DNA of 64,000 nt from Brevundimonas sp. (lineage in GTDB: Bacteria; Pseudomonadota; Alphaproteobacteria; Caulobacterales; Caulobacteraceae): assembly GCA_027531145.1 (NCBI GenBank), contig JAPZRF010000008.1, forward strand, positions 242,179 to 306,178, in the 5' to 3' direction. Of this stretch, positions 43,681 to 53,904 are shown one piece after another. The position numbers and the translations under genes were made by a program. Numbering within the stretch: position 1 is the first letter of the stretch; the number at the start of each line of letters is the position of its first letter. Below the pieces are notes generated by a model. It searched no databases and was not told the origin of the DNA. It saw nothing but the letters and a program-made list of their open reading frames with translations.

Positions 43681-44876
43681 GGGCCGCACGTCGAGTCTCC
43701 GTCCTCGGGGCTACCGGATCGGTTGGCGTCTCCACCCTCGAGGTGATGGCGGCCATCGAGGCAGCCGGCGGTGAACCCTTCGAGGTCGAGGTCCTGACCG
43801 GCGCTGGCAACATCGGCCGGCTTGCCGGGCAGGCGCGGCGCTGGCGGCCCCGGTTGGTGGTAACGGCTGATACTTCGCGGCTGCAGGAACTGCGCGACGC
43901 GCTCGCCGGGGAGCCGATCGAGGTCGCCGCGGGGGCGGATGCCCTTGTCGAGGCTGCTGTGCGTCCGGCCGATCTTGTGATGGCCTCCATTGTCGGTGCC
44001 GCTGGCCTGCGCTCGGCCTGGGCCGCGGCCGGGACCGGGACGACCCTCGCGCTGGCGAACAAGGAGAGCCTCGTCTGCTGTGGCCCCGCCCTGCGCGCTC
44101 GCGTCGATGCTGCCGGCGGTCGGCTGGTCCCCGTGGACTCCGAGCACTCGGCGATCTTCCAGGTGTTTCCGCACGACCGGCCGGAGACGGTGGCCAAGGT
44201 CATCCTGACCGCGTCGGGAGGTCCCTTCCGCAGCCGTACGCGGGCGGAGATGGCGACAGTGACCCCTGAGCAGGCCGTGGCGCACCCGAACTGGAGTATG
44301 GGGGCCAAGATCTCGGTCGACAGCGCCACCATGGCCAACAAGGGCCTCGAAATGATCGAGGCAGCCTATCTGTTTGACCTGCCAGCGGACCGCATCGAGG
44401 TTGTGGTCCACCCGGAGTCGATCATTCACAGCCTCGTGGAGATGATTGATGGCTCGACCCTCGCCCAGATGGGGCCGCCGGACATGAAGACGCCGATCGC
44501 CTGCGCCCTGGCCTGGCCGGGGCGGGCGGCGTGGGACGCGCCGAAGCTCGACCTCGCGCGCCTGGGTCGCCTGACCTTCGAAGCCCCCGATGTCGAGCGC
44601 TTTCCGGCGCTGGCGCTGGCGCGCCGGGCGCTGGAGACCGGCGGGGTCGCCCCGGCGGTGTTCAACGCGGCCAACGAGGCCGCCGCGCGCGCCTTCCTTG
44701 ACCGGCGTCTGGCCTTTCTCAATATTGCCGCAGTCGTCGATCAAACCCTGCAACGGGTGTGCGGCGCAGAGGTGGAGTTCAGCGCTGAGGACGCCTGCGG
44801 GGCGGCGCTCCGGGTTGACGCTGTCGCCCGGGATACCGCCGAGACCGTCATCACAACGATGGCGGCTGCGGCCTGA
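43677..44876 (+). CDS. dxr: 1-deoxy-D-xylulose-5-phosphate reductoisomerase
   Basis: 399 aa from the ATG at 43677. It catalyses the first committed step of the MEP isoprenoid pathway. NADPH loop [18 protein letters not shown], the acidic [12 protein letters not shown] block, [30 protein letters not shown] and [31 protein letters not shown] are all family hallmarks. Its product feeds the neighbouring uppS through IPP and DMAPP. Confidence 0.96.
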   Translation: MRAARRVSVLGATGSVGVSTLEVMAAIEAAGGEPFEVEVLTGAGNIGRLAGQARRWRPRLVVTADTSRLQELRDALAGEPIEVAAGADALVEAAVRPADLVMASIVGAAGLRSAWAAAGTGTTLALANKESLVCCGPALRARVDAAGGRLVPVDSEHSAIFQVFPHDRPETVAKVILTASGGPFRSRTRAEMATVTPEQAVAHPNWSMGAKISVDSATMANKGLEMIEAAYLFDLPADRIEVVVHPESIIHSLVEMIDGSTLAQMGPPDMKTPIACALAWPGRAAWDAPKLDLARLGRLTFEAPDVERFPALALARRALETGGVAPAVFNAANEAAARAFLDRRLAFLNIAAVVDQTLQRVCGAEVEFSAEDACGAALRVDAVARDTAETVITTMAAAA

Positions 44877-44899
44877 CGGACGGGAGTTGATCGGCGCGC

Positions 44900-46117
44900 A
44901 TGTTGGACGTCCTGGGACAGGCCCTGATCTACGTCGTACCGTTCCTGTTGGTGTTGACGGTCATCGTCACCATCCATGAGCTCGGACACTTCTGGGCCGC
45001 CCGCGCCTTCGGCGTGAAGGTCGACCGATTCTCGATCGGCTTTGGCCGGGCCATCCTGAGCCGGCGCGACCGTCATGGCATAGAATGGCGCCTCGCCTGG
45101 CTGCCGCTCGGTGGCTACGTCAAGTTTGCCGGTGACCTCGATGCCTCCAGCGTGCCGGATCGCAGGGGTCTTGACCAGCTGCGCGAGCGGATCGCCCGCG
45201 AGAAGGGCGAGGGGGCCGTCAGCGACTATTTCCATTTCAAGCCCGTCTGGCAGCGCGCCTTGATCGTCGCCGCCGGACCGTTCGCCAACTTTGTGCTGGC
45301 GGTGCTGATCTTCACCGTCCTGTTCAGCGCCCTGGGGGTCCAGGTAAGCCCTCCGCGCGTCGCCGGGGTTTCGCCCGACGGCGCGGCGGCCGCCGCCGGA
45401 TTTGCGCCGGGGGATCTTGTCGTCGCCATCGACGGCCGCCAGATCGAGGACGCCAACGAGATGGTCCGCATCGTTAGTCTCAACGCCGGCGAGCCTCTTG
45501 CCTTCCAGATCGAGCGTGACGGACAGTCGGTCGAGCTGATCGCAACCCCGACCCGTACGGTTGAGCAGGATCCGATCGCCGGCCGCGTCACTGTTGGGCG
45601 CATCGGCCTGCAGTTGGGGTCGTTGCCCGGAGAGACGCGGTTCATCCGCTATGATCTGCCGGCCGCTGTCGGTCGCGGGGTGCAGGAAGTCGGCGATGTG
45701 ATCGGCACGACCCTTCACTATCTCGGCCGGCTCCTGACCGGCCGCGAAAGCGGCGACCAGCTGAGCGGCCCGCTTGGGATCGCCAAGGCTTCGGGGGCCC
45801 TGACGGACCGGGCGGTCAGCGCCAATCCCGACCCGGTCTTCACCGCGCTGAACGTGCTCCTCACGCTGGTGCAGTTCGCGGCGATCCTCTCGATCGGCAT
45901 CGGCTTCATCAATCTGATGCCGATCCCTGTGCTCGATGGCGGGCATCTGGTGTTCTATGGCTACGAAGCTGTGGCCGGAAAGCCCGTTGCCGCCGCTGTC
46001 CAGGAGGCCGGATACCGCGTCGGTCTTGCCTTGGTCGCGGCTTTGATGTTGTTCGCCACCTGGAACGATCTGCAGAAGATGGATCTGTTCCGTTTCCTCG
46101 GCGGGCTCGCCAGTTGA
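44900..46117 (+). CDS. rseP: RIP metalloprotease (site-2 protease)
   Basis: 405 aa from the ATG at 44900. A membrane metalloprotease with the zinc motif TIHELGHFWAARAFGVKV in helix 1 and MPIPVLDGGHLVFYGYE in the penultimate helix, and one PDZ domain at about residues 150-225 with VSPDGAAAAAGFAPGDLVVAIDG. It cleaves anti-sigma factors or signal peptide remnants. The position between dxr and bamA is the standard one in proteobacteria. Confidence 0.95.
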   Translation: MLDVLGQALIYVVPFLLVLTVIVTIHELGHFWAARAFGVKVDRFSIGFGRAILSRRDRHGIEWRLAWLPLGGYVKFAGDLDASSVPDRRGLDQLRERIAREKGEGAVSDYFHFKPVWQRALIVAAGPFANFVLAVLIFTVLFSALGVQVSPPRVAGVSPDGAAAAAGFAPGDLVVAIDGRQIEDANEMVRIVSLNAGEPLAFQIERDGQSVELIATPTRTVEQDPIAGRVTVGRIGLQLGSLPGETRFIRYDLPAAVGRGVQEVGDVIGTTLHYLGRLLTGRESGDQLSGPLGIAKASGALTDRAVSANPDPVFTALNVLLTLVQFAAILSIGIGFINLMPIPVLDGGHLVFYGYEAVAGKPVAAAVQEAGYRVGLALVAALMLFATWNDLQKMDLFRFLGGLAS

Positions 46118-46134
46118 GCCAACGCCAGCCCCCG

Positions 46135-48537
46135 ATGGTAGACCGCATGATCCGATCCCCTTCCCGCGCTGCACTCCACCTGGGCGCCTGCGTCAGTGTC
46201 GCCGCCCTTGTGGCTGCGGCAGGCACCGCTCTGGCCCAGGTCACCCCGATGTCCCGGGAGGAGGCCAGCGCCGGCACCGCGCCCGCCCAGGCCGAGCGGC
46301 AGGCGCGTGTCAACCGCATCTTCGTGCGGGGCAACCAGCGGATCGACCCGTCGACGGTACTGTCCTACCTGCCGATCCAGCCCGGAGACGTGGTCGAGCC
46401 GCTGACGCTCGATGTGGCGGTGCGCACCCTCTATCGTACGGACCTGTTCGCCGACGTGCAGATGGGCGTCCAGCCGAACGGTGACCTGATCATCGACATC
46501 GTCGAGAACCCAATCATCAACCAGGTGGTGTTCGAGGGGAACAGCGCGGTTCGCGAGGACAAGCTGCGCGAGGAGGTGACGCTGCAGCCGCGCGGCATCT
46601 TCACCCGCGCCCGGGTGCAGGAGGATGTGCAGAGCATCGTCGAGCTGTACCGGCTACAGGGGCGCATCTCGGCCTCGGTCACGCCGAAGCTGGTGCAGCT
46701 TGAGCAGAACCGCGTCGATGTCGTTTTTGAGATCGACGAGGGGCCTCAAACCGGGGTCCGCCAGATCACCTTCATCGGCAACGAGGCCTTTTCGGATGGT
46801 GACCTGCGTGAGGTGATGGTGACCAAGACCTCGCGCTGGTGGCAATTCTTTTCGTCGAACGACAACTACGACCCGAACCGGCTCGACTACGACCGCGAGC
46901 AGCTGCGGAAGTTCTATACCAACCGCGGCTACTACGATTTCCGCATCCTGTCGGCTGTTGCCGAACTCTCGCCGGACAACGATTCCTTCGGGATCACCCT
47001 GACTGTCGAGGAGGGCGATCGCTACGACTTCGGCGAGATCACCGTCGAGACCACCAGCGACCGCCTGAACGAGGAGTTCCTGCGCGCGCTCGTCCCGATC
47101 CGCACCGGCGATCTGTACCAGAGTGACCGTATCGAGGATGCAGTGGACTCCCTGACCTTTGCGGCGGGATCGGCCGGATACGCCTTCGTCGAGATCAACC
47201 CGACCTATCGCGCCAATCCGGAGACGGACACGGTCGACGTGGTGTTCAACGTCACAGAGGGCGAGCGCGTCTACGTCGAGCGCATCGATGTGGTTGGCAA
47301 CACCCGGACGGTCGATCCGGTCGTGCGGCGCGAGCTACTGCTGGTCGAGGGGGACGCATTCAACCGCCGCCTGATGGACCTGTCGCGTAACAATCTGCGC
47401 GCACTCGGCTTCTTCGAGGAGGTCGAGATCGAGGAGGCACGCGGGTCGGCACCGGACCGCAGCGTTCTCAACGTCACGGTCACCGAACAACCCACCGGCG
47501 AACTGTCCGTGGGTGCCGGCTTCAGCTCGGTGGACTCTTTCGTCGTCAACCTTGGCATCTCCGAACGGAACTTCCGCGGCCGGGGCCAGAACGTGGTGGC
47601 GCGGGTCGAGTGGGGCTCGCTGCGCCAGCAGATCGATTTCCGGTTCACCGAGCCGCGCTTCCTCGGCCGCAACCTGCGCGCCGGCTGGGATCTGTTCCAT
47701 TCGCGCTACGACTTCCAGCAGGAATCGTCGTTCGACTATCGCTCGACCGGTGGCGGTCTGCGCCTCTCCTATCCGCTCAACCGCTATACTCTCTTCAGTG
47801 CCCGCTACTTCCTGCGCGGCGATGAGATCATCGTGCCTCGCGGCTACTGCAGCGGCCAGGGTTCGCGGGCGCTGTGCGAGCAGGTCGGGGCGTCGCTCAA
47901 CTCGTCGGCCGGCTACACTGTCTTCGTTGACCAGCGGAACGATCCTGTCCGCCCCACGCGCGGCTGGACCGCCAGCCTGCGGCAGGATTTCGCGGGCATC
48001 GGCGGCGACGTGAACTACGTCAAGAGCGAGGTCGAGGGTGCCTGGTTCTGGGGTATCACCCCGTCGTGGGTTGTCAGCCTGCAGGGTTCGGCCGGCTACG
48101 TCTCGGGCTGGAATGGCGATGCGGTCCGCATAAATGACCGTTTCTTCAAGGGCGGCAACAGCTTCCGCGGCTTCGAGACGGCCGGCATCGGTCCGCGCGA
48201 CCTCGCCACAAACGACGCTCTGGGCGGCAACTATTATGTCGTCGGCACGGCTGAACTGACTGTGCCGAACGGCTTGCCGGAGCAGTACGGCATCCGCACC
48301 TCGCTGTTCGCCGACGTCGGCACGCTCGGCGGTCTCGACGATCGCTACACGGTCAACAGCAGTGGCGTCCGCGACGCCAACATCGTCGACGACACCTCGC
48401 TGCGGGCCTCCGCGGGCCTCAGCATCCACTGGCGTTCGCCGATGGGCCCGATCCGCTTCGACCTCAGCCAGATCCTGTCGAGCGAAGACTACGACGAGTC
48501 GGAAACCTTCCGCTTCTCCACCTCGACCCAGTTCTAA
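46135..48537 (+). CDS. bamA: Outer-membrane protein assembly factor BamA
   Basis: About 800 aa. The start is uncertain among ATG 46135, ATG 46147 and a TTG at 46114 that overlaps the rseP stop. A signal peptide follows (CVSVAALVAAAGTALAQ), then five POTRA domains (starting IFVRGNQRIDPSTVLSYLPIQPGD) and a 16-strand Omp85 barrel with the conserved VFVDQRNDPVRPTRGW region and the GRF-like FFKGGNSFRGFETAGIGPRD motif in strand L6. The C-terminal ends in aromatic TSTQF. It is the essential beta-barrel assembly machine core. Confidence 0.96.
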   Translation: MVDRMIRSPSRAALHLGACVSVAALVAAAGTALAQVTPMSREEASAGTAPAQAERQARVNRIFVRGNQRIDPSTVLSYLPIQPGDVVEPLTLDVAVRTLYRTDLFADVQMGVQPNGDLIIDIVENPIINQVVFEGNSAVREDKLREEVTLQPRGIFTRARVQEDVQSIVELYRLQGRISASVTPKLVQLEQNRVDVVFEIDEGPQTGVRQITFIGNEAFSDGDLREVMVTKTSRWWQFFSSNDNYDPNRLDYDREQLRKFYTNRGYYDFRILSAVAELSPDNDSFGITLTVEEGDRYDFGEITVETTSDRLNEEFLRALVPIRTGDLYQSDRIEDAVDSLTFAAGSAGYAFVEINPTYRANPETDTVDVVFNVTEGERVYVERIDVVGNTRTVDPVVRRELLLVEGDAFNRRLMDLSRNNLRALGFFEEVEIEEARGSAPDRSVLNVTVTEQPTGELSVGAGFSSVDSFVVNLGISERNFRGRGQNVVARVEWGSLRQQIDFRFTEPRFLGRNLRAGWDLFHSRYDFQQESSFDYRSTGGGLRLSYPLNRYTLFSARYFLRGDEIIVPRGYCSGQGSRALCEQVGASLNSSAGYTVFVDQRNDPVRPTRGWTASLRQDFAGIGGDVNYVKSEVEGAWFWGITPSWVVSLQGSAGYVSGWNGDAVRINDRFFKGGNSFRGFETAGIGPRDLATNDALGGNYYVVGTAELTVPNGLPEQYGIRTSLFADVGTLGGLDDRYTVNSSGVRDANIVDDTSLRASAGLSIHWRSPMGPIRFDLSQILSSEDYDESETFRFSTSTQF

Positions 48538-48564
48538 GGGAACCGGCCACGCCGGACATGTCAC

Positions 48565-49155
48565 ATGAAGACGACCTTGACCCTCGCCCTCGCGGCGCTC
48601 GCCACCCTCGCTGCCGGCGCCGCCTCGGCCCAGACGGCGGGCCCTGCCAACCCCGGTCCGGTGATTCCGGGTGTCTGCGTCTATCACAACGAGCGGGTGA
48701 TCTCACAGTCGACCGCCGGCCAGGCCCTGAACAGCGGCATGCAGCGGCTGTTCGAGGAAGTGCGCGGCGAGCTTCAGCCCTACGCCGCCTCGATTGAGAC
48801 CGAGGCGCAGGCCCTCGCCCAAGGTCAGGCTTCGATCCCGGCGGCCGAGATGCAGCAGCGCCGTCAGCAGCTGCAGCAGCGCCTGCAGGAGGCTCAGCAA
48901 CTGGAACAGCAGCGCGACGCCGAACTGCGCTACACTCGAGCGGTGCAGCTGCAGGCCATTGCCCAGGCTGTCGACCCGATCATCGTCACTGTCTACCAGG
49001 AGCGCGGTTGCGGCCTGCTGCTGGACCGCGAGAGCGTCTATGTGATGAACCCGGCGATCGACGTTTCGGACGTCGTCATCCAGCGCCTGAATGGGGCCCT
49101 GCCGACGCTCAGCTTCAGCCGCCTGGCGGTCCCGGCCGAGCTGCAGGGCCAGTAA
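48565..49155 (+). CDS. OmpH/Skp family periplasmic chaperone
   Basis: 196 aa with a clean signal peptide ([23 protein letters not shown]). A central alpha-helical Gln/Arg-rich coiled coil ([22 protein letters not shown]) from about residues 75-125 makes the jellyfish tentacles of a trimeric chaperone. The flanking [11 protein letters not shown] and [29 protein letters not shown] form the OmpH/Skp beta body. It escorts outer-membrane proteins to BamA, its upstream neighbour, and follows bamA by 27 bases. Confidence 0.9.
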   Translation: MKTTLTLALAALATLAAGAASAQTAGPANPGPVIPGVCVYHNERVISQSTAGQALNSGMQRLFEEVRGELQPYAASIETEAQALAQGQASIPAAEMQQRRQQLQQRLQEAQQLEQQRDAELRYTRAVQLQAIAQAVDPIIVTVYQERGCGLLLDRESVYVMNPAIDVSDVVIQRLNGALPTLSFSRLAVPAELQGQ

Positions 49156-49162
49156 GGCCCGC

Positions 49163-50182
49163 GTGCCCGACCGGCGGTTCTTCGCGCAGGCCCAACCCCT
49201 GACGGTCGTCGAGGCGGCGGCCGAATGGGGCGAGGTGGTGCGGGGCGGCGAGACCTCGCTCGCCGGGGTTGCGCCGCTCGATGCGGCGGGCCCGGGCGAT
49301 CTCGCCTTTCTTTCCGACCGGCGCCTGGCGTCCAGGTTGGAAGTCACCGGCGCGGCGGCGGTCGTCGTGGCACCGGACATGGTCGAGCGCGCGCCGGCGG
49401 CAGCGGCGGTCATCGTCAGCCGGTTTCCCCAAGGGCTGTGGGCAAGGACCGCCGCGCGGTTGTTTCAGGCCCTGCCGGCGCTCGAGGCCGCGAGGCCCGA
49501 CGAGGTCTGCGAGGATGACAGTGTGCGTCTCGCCCCCGGGATCTTCCTCGGCCAGGGTGCGCGCATCGGGCGTGGCAGTCTCATCGGCCCGGGAACCGTG
49601 ATCGGGCCCGGCGTCCAGATCGGCCGCGACGCCCGCATCGGGGCCCACGTCAGCCTGTTCTGCGCCCTGGTCGGAGACCGGGTGACCTTGTTGTCAGGTG
49701 CCCGCATCGGCGAGGCCGGCTTCGGCGCGGCTGCATCACCGGCCGGCCCCCTGGACGTGGTCCAGCTTGGACGTGTCATCCTGCAGGACGAGGTGACCGT
49801 CGGTGCCAACAGCTGCATCGACCGCGGGGCCTATGATGACACGGTCATCGGTGAGGGCACCAAGATCGATAACATGGTCCAGATTGGTCATAACTGCCGT
49901 ATCGGGCGCTTCTGCCTCATGGCCGCCCACACTGGGGTTTCCGGGTCCGTGACCGTCGGCGACGGCGTAATGTTCGGCGGCCGGTCCGGGATTGCTGACC
50001 ACATCACCATCGGCGAGGGCGCGCGCATCGCAGGTGGTGCTGGCGTGTTGGCCGACGTCCCGGCAGGGGAGACGTGGTCCGGCTATCCGGCCAAGCCCCT
50101 GCGACAATCCTTGCGTGAAGCCGTGTGGCTGGCCAAACAGGCGCAGGCAAAGACTCGCGGCGGAACGGACGGGCATGGCTGA
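49163..50182 (+). CDS. lpxD: UDP-3-O-(3-hydroxyacyl)glucosamine N-acyltransferase
   Basis: 339 aa from a GTG at 49163, with AAGG six bases upstream. It adds the second acyl chain in lipid A synthesis. An N-terminal uridine-binding domain ([20 protein letters not shown]...) precedes a left-handed beta-helix of hexapeptide repeats; the catalytic His lies in [13 protein letters not shown]. Complete, with the C-terminal helical end [17 protein letters not shown]. Eight-base overlap with fabZ. Confidence 0.95.
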   Translation: MPDRRFFAQAQPLTVVEAAAEWGEVVRGGETSLAGVAPLDAAGPGDLAFLSDRRLASRLEVTGAAAVVVAPDMVERAPAAAAVIVSRFPQGLWARTAARLFQALPALEAARPDEVCEDDSVRLAPGIFLGQGARIGRGSLIGPGTVIGPGVQIGRDARIGAHVSLFCALVGDRVTLLSGARIGEAGFGAAASPAGPLDVVQLGRVILQDEVTVGANSCIDRGAYDDTVIGEGTKIDNMVQIGHNCRIGRFCLMAAHTGVSGSVTVGDGVMFGGRSGIADHITIGEGARIAGGAGVLADVPAGETWSGYPAKPLRQSLREAVWLAKQAQAKTRGGTDGHG

Positions 50183-50642
50183 GGACACGGGCAGGATCGA
50201 CTACGCGGAGGTCATGCAGCGGCTGCCGCACCGGTATCCCTTCCTGTTGGTCGACAGGGCCGAGGACTTTGTGCCCGCGACGTCGATCACCGGCATCAAG
50301 AACGTCACCCACAATGAACCCTTCTTCCCCGGGCACTTTCCGATCGACCCGGTCATGCCGGGCGTGCTCATCGTCGAGGCAATGGCCCAGACCGGGGCTC
50401 TGCTCATGTCGAAGTCGCTCGATGTCGTTGTCGCCGACAAGGTCATCATGTTCATGTCGATGGACGGCGTGCGCTTCCGCAAGCCGGCGCGGCCGGGCGA
50501 CCAGCTGCGCATGGCGGTACAGGTCATCAAGGCCCGTGGCGACACCTTCAAGTTCCGTGGCGAGACTTTCATCGACGGCAAGCTGGCGGCCGAGGCCGAG
50601 TTCATGGCCATGGCCGTCACCGTCGAGGCCTCGGTGAGCTGA
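50175..50642 (+). CDS. fabZ: 3-hydroxyacyl-[acyl-carrier-protein] dehydratase FabZ
   Basis: 155 aa from the ATG at 50175 ([15 protein letters not shown]). A hot-dog fold dehydratase of fatty acid elongation. The active-site His and Glu are in [26 protein letters not shown], and the core [23 protein letters not shown] is typical. Placement between lpxD and lpxA is the common gammaproteobacterial and alphaproteobacterial order and balances fatty acid and lipid A supply. Confidence 0.96.
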   Translation: MAEDTGRIDYAEVMQRLPHRYPFLLVDRAEDFVPATSITGIKNVTHNEPFFPGHFPIDPVMPGVLIVEAMAQTGALLMSKSLDVVVADKVIMFMSMDGVRFRKPARPGDQLRMAVQVIKARGDTFKFRGETFIDGKLAAEAEFMAMAVTVEASVS

Positions 50643-50644
50643 GC

Positions 50645-51430
50645 ATGGCCATCCACCCCAGCGCCCAGATCGACGCCAGTGCCGAACTGGCGGCCGATGT
50701 CGTGATCGGTCCCTGGTGCATCGTCGGCCCCGGTGTGCAGCTCGGTGCCGGCGTGCATCTGGTCAGCCATGTCGTTGTCCAGCAGGACACTTCGGTTGGG
50801 GCAGCGACGGTGGTACACCCGTTCGCGGTGATCGGCGGCGACCCGCAGCACAATGGCTACAAGGGTGAGCCCGTGCGTCTCGAGATCGGCAGCAGCAACG
50901 TCATCCGCGAGCACGCCACCTTCAACCGCGGCACGCCCCAGGGCAGCGGCGTCACGCGGGTGGGGTCGAACAACCTGTTCATGACCGGCGCGCACATCGG
51001 TCACGATGCTGTGGTCGGCGACCATGTCGTCATGGCCAACAACGCCACCCTTGGCGGCCACGCCCGGATCGGCGACCGGGTCTTCCTCGGCGGCCTGTGC
51101 GCCGTGCACCAGAACGGCCGGGTGGGGCAGGGGGCGATCGTCGGCGGCCTGGCCGCCGTGACCAGGGACGTGATCCCCTACGGCTCGGTCTGGGGCAACC
51201 ACGCACGCCTGCACGGGCTCAACCTCGTCGGCCTGAAACGCAAGGGCTACGACAAGGACGCGATCCGGCGGCTGCTGGCGGCCTTCCGCGACCTGTTCGA
51301 GGGCGACGGCATCTTCGCCGACCGGATCGACCGGACGGCCGGGACCTATGGCGACCTGCCGGAGATCGGCGAGATCATCGCCTTCATCCGCGAGGACTCG
51401 CGCCGGCCGCTCTGCCTACCGGGCGAATGA
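50645..51430 (+). CDS. lpxA: UDP-N-acetylglucosamine O-acyltransferase
   Basis: 261 aa from the ATG at 50645. First enzyme of lipid A synthesis, a trimeric left-handed beta-helix. HPSAQIDASAELAADVVIGPWCIVGPGVQLG shows the hexapeptide repeats, and the catalytic His is in MTGAHIGHDAVVGDH. The C-terminal helical domain ends IIAFIREDSRRPLCLP. Its stop codon overlaps the lpxI start (ATGA). Confidence 0.96.
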   Translation: MAIHPSAQIDASAELAADVVIGPWCIVGPGVQLGAGVHLVSHVVVQQDTSVGAATVVHPFAVIGGDPQHNGYKGEPVRLEIGSSNVIREHATFNRGTPQGSGVTRVGSNNLFMTGAHIGHDAVVGDHVVMANNATLGGHARIGDRVFLGGLCAVHQNGRVGQGAIVGGLAAVTRDVIPYGSVWGNHARLHGLNLVGLKRKGYDKDAIRRLLAAFRDLFEGDGIFADRIDRTAGTYGDLPEIGEIIAFIREDSRRPLCLPGE

Positions 51431-52269
51431 GCGGGGCCTCCGCTCGTCTGGGCCTGATCGCCGGCGGGGGCGACCTGCCGCTGCGCATCGCGGCGCGCTG
51501 CGACGAAGAGGGACGCGACCTGTTCGTGATCCGGCTGAAGGGCTTCGCTGATCCACATATGGCGCGCTGGCCTGGCGCTGAACTGGGCATGGCCGAGATC
51601 GGGGCCATCCTCACGGCGTTGAAGCGCGAGGGCTGCGGCGTGGTCTGTTTCGCCGGCATCGTCGCCCGTCCGGATTTCCGCAGCCTGAAGCCCGACCTGA
51701 AGGGTGCCGCCCTGCTGCCGGGGATCATCGCGGCGGCGACGAAGGGCGATGACGCCCTGTTGCGCAAGATCCTGTCGATCTTCGAAGCCGAGGGCTACGC
51801 CATCGCCGGGGCGGATGACCTGCTCGGCGGCGAGACCCTGCCGGCTGGCACCCTCGGTCGCGTGACGCCGACGCCGGAGCAGCTTGCCGATCTTAGGAAG
51901 GCGCTTCATGTGGCGGAAAAGGCGGGAGAACTTGATATCGGGCAGGGGGCGGTCGTGGTCGACGGCCTCGTGCTGGCGGTCGAGGCCCAGGAGGGCACCG
52001 ACGCCATGCTTCAGCGGACGGCGCGGCTTCCCGCTGACCTTCGGGGAACCGCGGATGCGCGTAAGGGCGCGCTCGGCAAGGCACCGAAGCCGATCCAGGA
52101 CCTGCGCGTCGACATGCCGGTGATGGGGGTGCGCACGGTCGAGCTGGCGGCTGCCGCCGGCCTGGCCGGGATCGGGGGTGTGGCGGGGCATCTGATCCTG
52201 CTCGACCGCGACGGCATGGTGGCCGCCGCCGACCGGCTGGGCCTGTTCGTCTGGGGCGAAGCGCGGTGA
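51427..52269 (+). CDS. lpxI: UDP-2,3-diacylglucosamine pyrophosphatase LpxI
   Basis: 280 aa from the ATG at 51427. LpxI replaces LpxH in alphaproteobacteria, hydrolysing UDP-diacyl-GlcN to lipid X. Family motifs: LGLIAGGGDLPLRIAARC near the N-terminus, KGAALLPGIIAAATKGDDALLRKI in the middle, and the conserved EGTDAMLQRTARL and KAPKPIQDLRVDMPVMGVRTVELAAAAGLAGI catalytic segment. Complete. Four-base overlaps join it to both lpxA and lpxB. Confidence 0.95.
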   Translation: MSGASARLGLIAGGGDLPLRIAARCDEEGRDLFVIRLKGFADPHMARWPGAELGMAEIGAILTALKREGCGVVCFAGIVARPDFRSLKPDLKGAALLPGIIAAATKGDDALLRKILSIFEAEGYAIAGADDLLGGETLPAGTLGRVTPTPEQLADLRKALHVAEKAGELDIGQGAVVVDGLVLAVEAQEGTDAMLQRTARLPADLRGTADARKGALGKAPKPIQDLRVDMPVMGVRTVELAAAAGLAGIGGVAGHLILLDRDGMVAAADRLGLFVWGEAR

Positions 52270-53432
52270 GCGTGCCTTTGACCGTCATGCTGGTCGCGGC
52301 GGAGGCCTCGGGCGATGCGCTCGGGGCCGGGCTGGCGGCGGCGCTGAAGCGCCGTCTCGGGGATGGCGTCCGGTTCGTCGGCGTGGGCGGTGCGCGGATG
52401 ACTGCCGAGGGTGTCGCGAGCCCGTTCGACATTGCCGAGCTGTCCATCCTGGGTTGGATCGAGGGGCTAAAGGCCTACGGCCGGGTCAAGCGGCGGGTGG
52501 CCGAGACGGCGGCGCTGGCCGCGCGCGAGAGGCCCGATGTGGTGGTTCTCATCGACAGCTGGGGCTTCACCATCCGGGTGGCCAAGGCGATCCGGGCGGC
52601 CGCGCCGCAGACGCCGCTGGTCAAGTACGTCGGCCCGCAAGTCTGGGCCTCGCGCCCGGGCCGGGCGAAGACCTTGGCGGCGGCGGTGGATCATCTGCTG
52701 GCGCTCTACGCCTTCGACGCGCCGTGGTTCGAGCGCGAAGGGCTGAAGACCACGGTCGTCGGATCCCAGGCGCTCCATGTCGACATGAGCGCCGCTGATC
52801 CGGAGGGCTTTCGCAGGGCCCGGGGCATACCGGAGGATGCGCCCCTGTTGCTGGTGCTGCCGGGCAGCCGGCCTGCCGAGATCCGGCTTATGACAACGGT
52901 GTACGAGGGAGCGGTCACACGCCTGTTGGCCGAGACCCCGTCGCTGGCTGTGGCTGTGGTCGCCGCCAGCACGGTGGCGGACGACGTGAGCACCCGGATT
53001 GCGGCATGGCCATTCCGCGTCCACTTGGTGAGCGAAGCGGACAAGTATTCGGCCATGAAGGCGGCCACGGTCGCGCTAGCGACCAGCGGTACCGTCTCCA
53101 CCGAGCTGGCTTTGGCGGGGACGCCGATGGTCATTGGCTATCGCTTCGGGTCCGTCAGCTACGCGATCATGAAGCCCTTTTTCACGGGCAAGTACGCTAC
53201 CCTGTTCAATCACGCTGCCGACGCCGAAATCGCTCGCGAGCTGATCCAGGCGGCCGCGACGCCGGAGAAGATGGCGGCCGAGGTCGGCCGGCTGCTGGCC
53301 GACCCCGCGGCGCGGGCGGCCCAGACAGCGCAGCAGACCGCGGCGCTTGACCTGATGGGGCGAGGGGGGGGCAATCCGTCGGATGTGGCCGCAGATGCGG
53401 TGCTGGGTCTTCTGGGTGCGCGCCCTCGTTGA
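52266..53432 (+). CDS. lpxB: Lipid-A-disaccharide synthase
   Basis: 388 aa from a GTG at 52266 overlapping the lpxI stop (GTGA). A GT19 glycosyltransferase that joins lipid X and UDP-diacyl-GlcN. Motifs: LVAAEASGDALGAGLAAAL, VLIDSWGFTIRVAKAIR, KYVGPQVWASRPGRAKTL and the C-terminal LALAGTPMVIGYRFGSVSYAIMKP. Last gene of the envelope cluster; the cspA promoter follows within a few bases. Confidence 0.96.
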   Translation: MSVPLTVMLVAAEASGDALGAGLAAALKRRLGDGVRFVGVGGARMTAEGVASPFDIAELSILGWIEGLKAYGRVKRRVAETAALAARERPDVVVLIDSWGFTIRVAKAIRAAAPQTPLVKYVGPQVWASRPGRAKTLAAAVDHLLALYAFDAPWFEREGLKTTVVGSQALHVDMSAADPEGFRRARGIPEDAPLLLVLPGSRPAEIRLMTTVYEGAVTRLLAETPSLAVAVVAASTVADDVSTRIAAWPFRVHLVSEADKYSAMKAATVALATSGTVSTELALAGTPMVIGYRFGSVSYAIMKPFFTGKYATLFNHAADAEIARELIQAAATPEKMAAEVGRLLADPAARAAQTAQQTAALDLMGRGGGNPSDVAADAVLGLLGARPR

Positions 53433-53441
53433 ACACACCGT

Positions 53442-53469
53442 TTGCTTTCCGGAGCCGACCCGCCTATAG
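53442..53469 (+). promoter_or_regulatory. Promoter of the cold-shock gene
   Basis: TTGCTT at 53442-53447 and CTATAG at 53464-53469 with a 16-base spacer, giving a leader of about 125 bases before the ATG at 53599. The same hexamers and spacing precede rpsB. Confidence 0.62.
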
Positions 53470-53598
53470 GGGCGACGTCGATCTCTGTGCGTAACGCCCC
53501 GTTCTCTCTGCGCACGCACGAGTTTTCCGGCCGATCCATTCAGAACCGACACGTCGTCCGGGGTCGTCCCGGCGGCGAACGCCGTGTGGAGATCCGAA

Positions 53599-53814
53599 AT
53601 GGCGACTGGAATCGTTAAGTGGTTCAACCCGACCAAAGGCTACGGCTTCATCCAGCCGGAAGACGGCGGCAAGGACGTGTTCGTCCACATCACCGCCCTT
53701 GAGGCCGTTGGCCTGCGCAGCCTGAATGAAAACCAGCGCGTGTCGTACGAGCTGGAGCGCGACCGCCGCACCGGCAAGGAGTCGGCCGGCAAGCTGGTCG
53801 TCGAGGGTGCCTGA
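53599..53814 (+). CDS. Cold-shock protein (CspA family)
   Basis: 71 aa from the ATG at 53599. A single nucleic-acid-binding beta-barrel: RNP1-like motif KGYGFIQP and RNP2-like motif DVFVHITAL, with [16 protein letters not shown] at the start. It acts as an RNA chaperone. The preceding 165 bases include a promoter and a long leader, as in cold-shock genes of other bacteria. A bidirectional hairpin follows it. Confidence 0.95.
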   Translation: MATGIVKWFNPTKGYGFIQPEDGGKDVFVHITALEAVGLRSLNENQRVSYELERDRRTGKESAGKLVVEGA

Positions 53815-53847
53815 GACGCCTTGCACGCTTCGGCGCAAGTCGGTCAC

Positions 53848-53886
53848 GAAAACGCCGGGGTCCCTGACCCTGGCGTTTTCTTTGTT
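53848..53886 (+). terminator. Bidirectional intrinsic terminator
   Basis: GAAAACGCCGGGGTC-cct-GACCCTGGCGTTTTC at 53848-53880 forms a near-perfect hairpin with A-run and T-run flanks, so it can work in both directions. It separates the convergent cold-shock (+) and citrate synthase (-) genes. Confidence 0.85.
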
Positions 53887-53904
53887 GGCTGTGAGGCGGG
53901 CGTC

